From Aspidapion aeneum (Eukaryota; Arthropoda; Insecta; Coleoptera; Brentidae), in NCBI GenBank assembly GCA_963576565.1, contig OY755047.1, forward strand, positions 20,405,171 to 20,469,170: a stretch of DNA of 64,000 nucleotides, in the 5' to 3' direction. The position numbers were made by a program, and so were the translations under genes. This document shows, one piece after another, positions 56,652 to 64,000 of this stretch (position 1 is its first letter; every line of letters begins with the position of its first letter). The notes beneath the pieces were generated by a model. It saw only the letters and a list, made by a program, of their open reading frames with translations. It was not told where the DNA came from and searched no databases.

Positions 56652-57226
56652 AGGGGCCCATATATTGGCAGAGTATTTTTTAATACTCACAGGTCAAATA
56701 ACTGCAAAGATTTGGTTCACCCTAATTTGCAATATGATAGTAAGCATTTCTCAGTGAGTTTCATCCCATGTAAATTCAAATAAACTTTAGAAATAAAGAA
56801 AAACCACATACAAAATTTGTAACGAACTGTCATTTTTTGGAAATTTAGTCCGTGCAGTCATAGGATTTCCGTTAAAAATAGTTTCAAATTATAGTACCAA
56901 CCCTGAGGGGAGGTTTAAACTTCGAAAAACTATAGAAAAATCCATGATCGATAAAAAAACCTATATACAAAAATGTTCAAAGCTGAAAAATACATAAATA
57001 ACTTAAAGCTATATCTGTAGATGCATTACTGTATTAAATACGTATCAATATTTAATTATTGTAAAATGCACAAGGTATATTAGAATCCGTTTTCAATTAC
57101 ACATAAACCAAAACAATTGAATATCGGCAAAAAGTTTAGTAATCGCTAACTAAATAATTAACCTGTAAAATGTAGCGGATAGCTGACACTGATTTTATTG
57201 GATATCCCATAGTGACGTTTGGAGGT
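56652..57226. other. Unassigned
   Basis: No gene or defined repeat recognised. Confidence 0.4.
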
Positions 57227-58400
57227 TTAAATATGGCTACCATTTTTAAACCAAAATATTACTACTACTATGTCGGTTTGGAACGTTTTTCTACGTTGTC
57301 CGACGCCTATTCTCGACCTTCGATCCTGACAATCATCTTCCGTCAGGTTTTTTTGACTCATTGATCTTTGGATTGACTGTTGCCATTCCAGTTTAGGACG
57401 GCCTCTTTTTCTGCGCCCTATTGGTTGCCATTCTAGGACCTGCTTTGGTAATCTTTCGTCGTTCATCCGTTGTACATGGCAGTACCATATCAGTTGCCTT
57501 TTAGTGATGTCATCCGTTATGCTTCCCTCAATTCCCATTCTTTCCTTTATGATCTCATTTCTTATATGATCTGTTCTAGATATTCTCATTGATCTTCTTA
57601 TTGCATCCATTTCGACACTTTCCATTTTTGCTTTATATTTTTCTGTTACGCGACAAGTCTCTATTCCATACAGCAGCGTGCTTTTCACCATTGTTTCATA
57701 TATGTTAAATTTTACATTCTTTTTTATCTCTCTGCTCCATAAAATACTGTTGTACTTTTTTGCTTTTACTATTCTTTTTTCTATTTCTTTACAGTCTATT
57801 CCTGTCTTATCAAATGTGACACCCAAGTATACATACTCATTGCATGGAGATATTGTTTGTCCATTGTCTAGTTCCAACTCACTTGATTCGTTTCCAATAC
57901 ATAAGTACTGTGTCTTGTCCACGTTCACTGTTAACCCCCACTTTTGATATTCTTCCGTTAACTATCTCATCATATACTCCATGTCTTCTTTATCATTAGC
58001 TACAATTACTTGGTCGTCAGCAAACTGTAGTGTGTAAATGGTAAATCGGTCGTTAAGCTGTATTCCCATGCCGTGTACTTTACGTTTCCAGTTTTTTAAA
58101 AAGAGTTGGAGAGATACAGCATCCCTGTCTTAAGCCTTTCGTTACCTGGAATTCTTTTGAAAGTCGATTTCCAATTTTAATTTCAGATTTTGACCCTTTG
58201 TAAAGTTTTTTTATCGCTTTTATATATGTATGATTGATATTAGTTTGTTCTAACACTATCTATAATTTTTCTACTGGAACGGTATCATATACTTTTTGTA
58301 GGTCCACAAAGGTAACATAAGTCTCTATATTTCTGGCACTCCTTTTCTCAATTACTTGATTAAAACAAAAAACATTATCACCGAACCAAAATATTACATT
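57227..58400 (-). pseudogene. RTE family Z copy, best preserved 3' half
   Basis: The minus-strand ORF 57227-57928 (233 codons) reads MNVDKTQYLCIGNESSEL, YVYLGVTFDKTGIDCKE, METVEMDAIRRSMRISRTD-type text, GIEGSITDDITKRQLIWY, QVLEWQPIGRRKRGRPK and VGQRRKTF. Upstream, with stops and a frameshift, are LQFADDQVIVANDKEDMEYM (near 58010), TKGLRQGCCISPTLF (near 58130) and YVTFVDLQKVYDTVP (near 58300). The RT catalytic FADD remains readable. 5'-truncated at about 58390. Confidence 0.85.
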
Positions 58401-59400
58401 ATGTTTATTTATTTTTAAGTTTTTTGCGGACATAATGACGAAAAAAGTTGCTCTTTATTGTAAGGTATTTATGAACAATTATATAAACATTAAAAACTAT
58501 TACATTTAAGGCAAAAAAATTAGTCTAACCTTTAACCAAAATCTAGACCGAATTTTAAGGACTTTAGTACTTTTTAGACCCTTTAGTAATATATTAATGT
58601 TAATATTTTAGGTTCCGTTTATATTAAGACTTATTTTCTGAAGCAAATAATATTGTCTTGTAGGTAACTTTGATTTTCTTTGTACAGCCTCTCTGCGTGT
58701 AAACATGCCGGATTTTAATAGAGAGAAAACTGGGGCATCCAGCTCAAAATACATTAAACTATAATAGTGGTGGGCGCAGAGAGTCAGTGACTTTTAGACT
58801 AATTTTAGACATGAGATTTATACTCAAAGATTTGAACTTTAAAATTAGAATAACTTTCGGTATGTGTGCTAAAGAATATAAAATATGCTCTAGCCAATAA
58901 CCTAACAATAGTACTATAGCAACAGGAAAAAAAGTGGCCTTAGGTCTAGTGATGGCTGCTACAGGAAAGGCAACGGGCAGTGCCCTCCCAAAACTAGACA
59001 ACAAACAGTATTTTTAATTGATTTATTTGAAAAAAGTTAATTAATTAAACGTACGGCATGATTGTCTGACTCTTTTTTTTATCTGTGGTTAACAACAAGC
59101 GATTAATTGGGTAAACTTTTTTAGCGTAAATAATTACAAGCCGGCAGCGCCGCGCGTGGCAAGGTTTCAATTTCACCCGTTTTTCTGCGGTGTATCGGTG
59201 ACTGTTCTCGCGCGGGGTGGGAGCAATGTTTGTTTTAGATGACGTCGGCCATATTCATCGTGCGGAAACGTTCGTTGCCCTTTCTGGTGTTGCTGGTTCT
59301 ATCCTTAGTGCAGAAGTATGAATTTGTTTTGATTTGGGGTTTGTCAGTAGTAAAAAGCCTTGCCTGTCGCGTGTCATTGTTTGTTTTCGTTTGTTTATAA
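58401..59400. other. Unassigned, with a CpG-rich patch at 59140-59300
   Basis: The patch (GCCGGCAGCGCCGCGCGTGG; CTCGCGCGGGGTGGGAGC) precedes a 31-codon ORF at 59229-59324 and the transposase-like ORF at 59402. It could be a promoter or first exon, but no motif proves it. Confidence 0.35.
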
Positions 59401-59401
59401 A

Positions 59402-59960
59402 ATGGAAATTAATACCGTCGATTACATAATTAACTGTGCAAATTTAAATACGTTGACATATGAACTTCGATTACAAATAAAATCTTTAGGGCCACATAGA
59501 CCGGACCTAAAAGTTAACCAAAATTTTAGTGTAAATAATGCCGAGGGGTGTTCCATAAAATCTTATAATAGAAAATTTAATAAAAAATTATAGGATGCTG
59601 AAAATTGGTTGTGCGGTTGTGAAAAAAGAAATGCTTTTTTTTGCTTTATTTGTCTTGTTATGAACAATCCACGAAGTGATCCTGCATGCAAAGGGAATGT
59701 GTGATATCAAGCACTTTAGTGAAAAGTTAAAAAGACACAAAGTAAGTGGTATTCATTTAAATAACCACATATAATTGTCGATGCTAGGCAAGAGTGATAT
59801 TAGGTGCAAATTGAATAGTGCCTATAGGCAAAACATTACCGAACATAATAAAAATGTGACAAATACTTAATAGGTTAATAGACTGTTTAAAATTCTGTGG
59901 GATTTTTGAGGCTGCTCTACAGGGCTATAAAAAAGAAAGGCGAATGGCCTTTATCTATAA
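59402..59960 (+). pseudogene. hAT/ZMYM-type transposase fossil
   Basis: ATG at 59402 opens a 63-codon frame (MEINTVDYIINCANLNTLTY; LGPHRPDLKVNQ). After its stop the same frame reads DAENWLCGCEKRNAFFCFIC, then a shifted frame DIKHFSEKLKRHKVSGIH, then AYRQNITEHNKN and LIDCLKFCGIFEAALQGYKK near 59890. These ordered blocks match the TTF-type zinc finger and following region of hAT-derived ZMYM-like proteins (WLCGC-x-FFCF, KHLSERLKRHE, DCxxFCGxFExALRG). Stops and a frameshift show decay; the catalytic RNase-H-like domain is absent. Confidence 0.62.
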
Positions 59961-61048
59961 ACAAATAAACTAAAAACTACACCAAGTAGCTGCTTGATTG
60001 GAAAATACTAAAATAAAATTGTTTCGGTAAGTTTTCTTATCTCATTTTTCATGCAATTTAAATTTCTGCCCCACAATTTATAACGTCGCCATCCACGACT
60101 GCTCAGATCTACTCCCGATTGTTCCCTGTACCAGGGCTATCAAGACGGACGGGCCACAATCCTCCACTTTATTGACGTCACATCGGGGGCTGATTTGATG
60201 ATCACGACACAGCTGATTGTATTTAAAATATTGAAGTTGGAATTACGGTTCATGAATCTTTGATTTTTTTTAAATAAAGCCGGTTTTGAGATTGCTTTTA
60301 CTATATTCTTGCAGAACAATTTTTTTAAATGTATAGTAATCCTTAATTTTTCAGAGCCGCTTTATTAGCTTACACAAAAATTAAATTTTTTTTCTGCGTG
60401 GAAAGTAATCGGATTACCTACCTAGATTTATTTGTTTATATTCGGCATTCGACAGAAAAATTACAACATCAAAAAACGATTTTTTTGTAGTGTAATTTTG
60501 TTTTAAAAAGATTAACGCTGGTATTTTTTCTAAATGAACTTTATTGTAAAAAATCATTTAAAAATCGAAAAAGTTTTACAATACAAACAATTAAAGAAAT
60601 ACCATGACAAACACAGATGACAAAGTCAAATATATGTCAAATATACCAGATGGCATGCGGTACATGGCGGGTAATTTCAATTCAAAATATATAATGCTAA
60701 ATCTTGAAGATTTTAACCTTTTAATGATATTGCATTTTTACAAAAGTTTGGTGGAATATCGGGATGGTATCTGAGAATATTCACTGAAATTTCGCAGAAA
60801 TCTGTGGTGCCATTTTGAAAATATCATATAAAAAGTCTGACCTCCCGTAAGACCCAATGTAAAAGTCAGCCCCCCAAGAACAGCTGATTTTTTTCAGGGT
60901 CGTGACCTGTATTTTTTTGTTGGCCTTGCCTGTACTTCCTTGAAATGCAAATTTGCTACATTATACTAAACAGGAAACAGGTGTTGGTTTAGGTTAAGTT
61001 TTGGTTTAACTTTCTATTCTAATTGGTCTTGAAGTCGTTAGTAACTTA
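59961..61048. other. Unassigned
   Basis: No gene recognised. A GC-richer patch at 60080-60210 has no conserved peptide I can identify. Confidence 0.4.
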
Positions 61049-61182
61049 CACCCGGTTCCCACCTACGACTTTCTCGTGGGTGCCCGCTCACGCGTCACAT
61101 GATCTCAATATGAAATGTTATGACTGTCATGTGACGCGTGCCCGGGACGCACGAGAAAGTCCTAGGTGGGCACCGGGCTTTA
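61049..61182. mobile_element. 134-bp palindromic MITE
   Basis: CCCGGTTCCCACCTACGACT and CGTGGGTGCCCGCTCACGCG face their complements (GCGTGCCCGGGACGCACGAG, then AGTCCTAGGTGGGCACCGGG) around a central ATGACTGTCATGTGAC-type core. No clear target duplication. Confidence 0.7.
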
Positions 61183-61289
61183 GATTTGTGAAGGCGCGTG
61201 AGTTGTAACGCTGGGAAGGCGCAAACAGCTGAAGGGTGAGGGTAATGGATTTTTCAAGCAGCCCTTAACTGAGTTTGTAATATTCGTTT

Positions 61290-62409
61290 CATAATGTTCT
61301 CTGGAAGCGGAAATAAAAAGAGCATTAAAGAAAATAAAAATACCAAATCACCTGAAAAAGACGTAGTAACGGCAGAAATGCTTAAGTACGGTGGTAAAGC
61401 TGTAGTTAATGCCCTCCATTTTCTTCTGAATAAAATACTAAAAGAAAAAATAATCTCAAACAACTGGAGAGAATCCATAACCATTATTCTACACAAGAAA
61501 GGCGATAGAGCAGACCTAAAAATCTATCGACCTAGAAAATTCTAAAAACATAAGCTTTCCACGAAACTATTAACAGATAGACTAACAACAAAATTTGATG
61601 GATATCAATCAAAAAAACAAGCAGGCTTCAGAAAATTTTTCAGTACAGTTAACCACCTATTAACCATGAAAATCTCAATAGAATGAGCCAACAAAAACAA
61701 CATTCCACTATATATTGCGTTTATAGACTGTGGAAAAGCTTTCGATAGCATTGAGCACTGGGCAGTAAAATCCACGAAGCCAATCCGTATAAGAAGAGGT
61801 GTCAAACAGGGTGACGCAATATTCCCTAAACTATTTAACCAGGCCCTAGAAGATGTTTAAAAACTTAGCTTGGGAAGAAATAAGCATCAAAGCAAGCGGA
61901 CAATTTTTGTGCCACCTACGATATGCTGACGATATCGGCTTAATAATAAATAAGAAAGAAGAACTAATAAAAATGATGGAAGAACTGAATACAGCAGCTA
62001 AAAATATAGGCTTGAGTATGAACTACACTAAAACTAAAATCATAACAAACAATCAGAATAAATCAAGAAAAAATATTAGTAGGAATATTATATATACAGA
62101 CAGGATCGTGCTTTGTTGTTGAGCGCGTTGCTTCTCAGTCTGCGTGCATTCACGATGCGTGTTGGATGTACGCATATTTGCAAAAATTAATTTAAAAACA
62201 CGCAAATTAATTAATTAATTATTTTATATGTATCTATTAGAATGAGCCTGTCTGTATATGGGACGAATTTATTAAACCAAAAAAAACCAAACAGCTGAAA
62301 TCAAGAGACGAGTAAGATTGACCTGGCCAGCATTCGGTAAATTAAGCTATATATTAAAAAATAAAAAATATCCTCAGTACCTCAAAACGTAAAAGTGTAA
62401 AACCAATGT
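61290..62409 (+). pseudogene. RTE family W, tandem copy 1
   Basis: RT blocks with stops: KSPEKDVVTAEMLKYGGKAV, WRESITIILHKKGDRADLK, KQAGFRKFFSTVNHLLTM, LYIAFIDCGKAFDSIEHW, RRGVKQGDAIFPKLFNQALE, LRYADDIGLIINKKEELIKM, NIGLSMNYTKTKIITN. The catalytic YADD is intact but the frame is not. It holds a roughly 165-bp insertion (62094-62258) and the 3' end is lost at about 62409. Confidence 0.83.
62094..62258. mobile_element. Small TIR insertion in RTE W, duplicated at 63149
   Basis: Ends ATACAGACAGG and CCTGTCTGTAT. It interrupts the W text that reads straight through in the copy at 9281-9843. Present at the same site in both tandem W copies (second near 63149-63309). Confidence 0.6.
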
Positions 62410-62469
62410 TTTCGTATCAAATACCAAATTGCAACTAATGCAAGGACCTAAAACTATAAACAACAAGTG

Positions 62470-63830
62470 AAGTTAATGCCTTCTATATCAAAAGAAACGA
62501 TAATCCCAAACAACTGGATAGAATCCATTACCATTATTCTACACAAGAAAGGCGATAGAGCAGACCTAAAAATCTATCTACCTACAAAATTCCACAAACA
62601 TAAGCTTTCCACGAAACTATTAACAGATAGATTAACAACAAAATTTGACGGATATTAATCAAAAGAACAAGCAGGCTTCAGAAAATTTTTCAGTACAGTT
62701 AACCACCTATTAAACATGAAAATCTCAATAGAATGAGCCAACAAATATAACATTCCACTATATATTGCGTTTATAGACTGTGGAAAAGCTTTCGATAGCA
62801 TTGAGCACTGGGCAGTAAAATCCACGCAGCCAATCCGTATAAGAGGAGGTGTCAAACAGGGTGACACAATATTCTCTAAACTATTTAACCAGGCCCTAGA
62901 AGATGTTTTTAAAAACTTAGCTTGGGAAGAAATAGGCATCAAAGCAAGCGGACAATTCTTGTACCACCTACGATATGCTGACGATATCGGCTTAATAATA
63001 GATAAGAAAGAAGAACTAATAAAAATGATATAAGAACTGAATACAGCACCTAAAAATATAGGCTTGAGTATGAACTACACTAAAACTAAAATCATAACAA
63101 ACAATCAGAATAAATCAAGAAAAAATATTAGTAGGAATATTATATATATACAGACAGGATCGTGCTTTGTTGTTGAGTGCGTTGCTTCTAAGTCTGCCTG
63201 CATTCACGGTGCGTGGTGGATGTACGCCTATTTGCAAAAATTAATTTAAAAACGCGCAAATTAATTAATTATTTTATATGTACCTAGTAGCATGAGTCTG
63301 TCTGTATATGGGACGAATTTATTAAACCAAAAAAACCAAGCAGCTGAAATCAAGAGACGAGTAAGATTGACCTGGCCAGCATTCGGTAAATTAAGCTATA
63401 TATTAAAAAATAAAAAAATATCTTCAGTACCTCAAAACGGAAGTGTATAACCAATGTCACTCACCTATGGATCCCAGACTCAGACATAAAATCAAACATG
63501 GATAGGGTAACAAAAGCCCAAAGATTAATGGAAACACAAATGTTACATGTAAAGCTAACAGATAGAAAAAGTGACGGATGACAGAGAAGAAGTAGCAAAT
63601 TTAAAATTAAAATTTGTCATAATAGACAGAAAGCCGATCGATGGAACAAATGGGAGTCCTTGGGAAAATAAAAAAAGTAAGGGAACACTCCAAATGAGAT
63701 GAGCGGACGATTTGAAGGAAGATGCTGGAACTAGATGGATGAACACGGCGACAGACAGAGAAAAGTGGAAGATAATGGGGGAGGCCTATGTCCAAAGATC
63801 AATCGAAGAAGGCTAAATAGATAGTTAGAG
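62470..63830 (+). pseudogene. RTE family W, tandem copy 2
   Basis: Repeats copy 1 at an offset of 1050-1055 bp (ITIILHKKGDRADLK, RGGVKQGDTIFSKLF, LRYADDIGLIIDKKEE) including the small insertion, then continues to the true family end (AYVQRSIEEG then stop near 63819, followed by ATAGATAG). Nearly every stop of copy 1 is shared, so they arose by tandem duplication. Confidence 0.83.
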
Positions 63831-64000
63831 ATAGATCTACTCCCTCAAAATCGCCCTAAAGTCAAACTGCGCATGCGATGTCACTTGATTTCCGCATTTC
63901 TATTGGTCCTAACAAGGTGAGATTCTCATTTTCACAGATTTAAAAAATTCATACACAGAAGAGAATGTATGCTCGCAATTTCAGTTGACTCCTTGCATTC
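63831..64000. other. Unassigned
   Basis: No gene recognised. Confidence 0.4.

Overview
This is an AT-rich, transposon-dominated stretch of an insect nuclear genome. There are no bacterial operons, ribosome binding sites or dense ORFs. Coding evidence consists of spliced exons of conserved animal genes plus decayed reverse transcriptases, and interstitial TTAGG-type (CCTAA) tracts occur. The expanded introns and the mix of RTE-type LINEs, Ty3/gypsy, hAT, PIF/Harbinger, Mutator-like and Tc1/mariner-like elements suggest a large insect genome. A beetle is plausible, but the order cannot be fixed from sequence alone.

Host genes. (1) Three minus-strand exons (31954-32142, 28752-28979, 20912-21149) join in one frame with correct splice sites. 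They encode the amino-terminal part of the ecdysone-induced ETS factor E74 (Eip74EF, E74A-type start). The ETS domain lies outside the window, toward lower coordinates or beyond. (2) The first coding exon of Lsm11, a U7 snRNP subunit, lies on the plus strand at 53526-53799. Its ATG is about 300 bp from the end of a Ty3/gypsy insertion. Everything else recognisable is mobile or repetitive DNA.

Layout. 1-20.9 kb: the E74 downstream intron or flank, packed with RTE fragments, large palindromic MITEs, a 270-bp tandem array and degenerate repeats. 20.9-32.1 kb: the three E74 exons. Their introns hold a Mutator-like MITE, a 1.1-kb Harbinger-type element, a 1.6-kb TIR element nested in another repeat, and a LINE fragment. 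32.2-35.6 kb: a 5'-truncated, internally deleted LINE with APE, RT and RNase H segments, flanked by a 15-bp duplication. 36-48 kb: a foldback element with GC-rich ends, nested TIR elements, hAT MITEs, RTE 3' ends and an inverted tRNA-half hairpin. 48.3-53.2 kb: a young Ty3/gypsy copy lacking its RT domain. 53.5-64 kb: Lsm11 exon 1, further repeats, a hAT/ZMYM-like transposase fossil and a roughly 1.05-kb tandem duplication of an RTE fragment.

The most noteworthy observations are: a Mutator-like MITE inserted 3 nt inside an E74 splice-donor region, with the donor preserved by the 9-bp target duplication; a 28-bp remnant of the same family consisting only of its termini, also with a perfect 9-bp duplication; and an 84-bp-arm hairpin built from two head-to-head tRNA 3' halves. 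No coherent undescribed multi-gene system was found.
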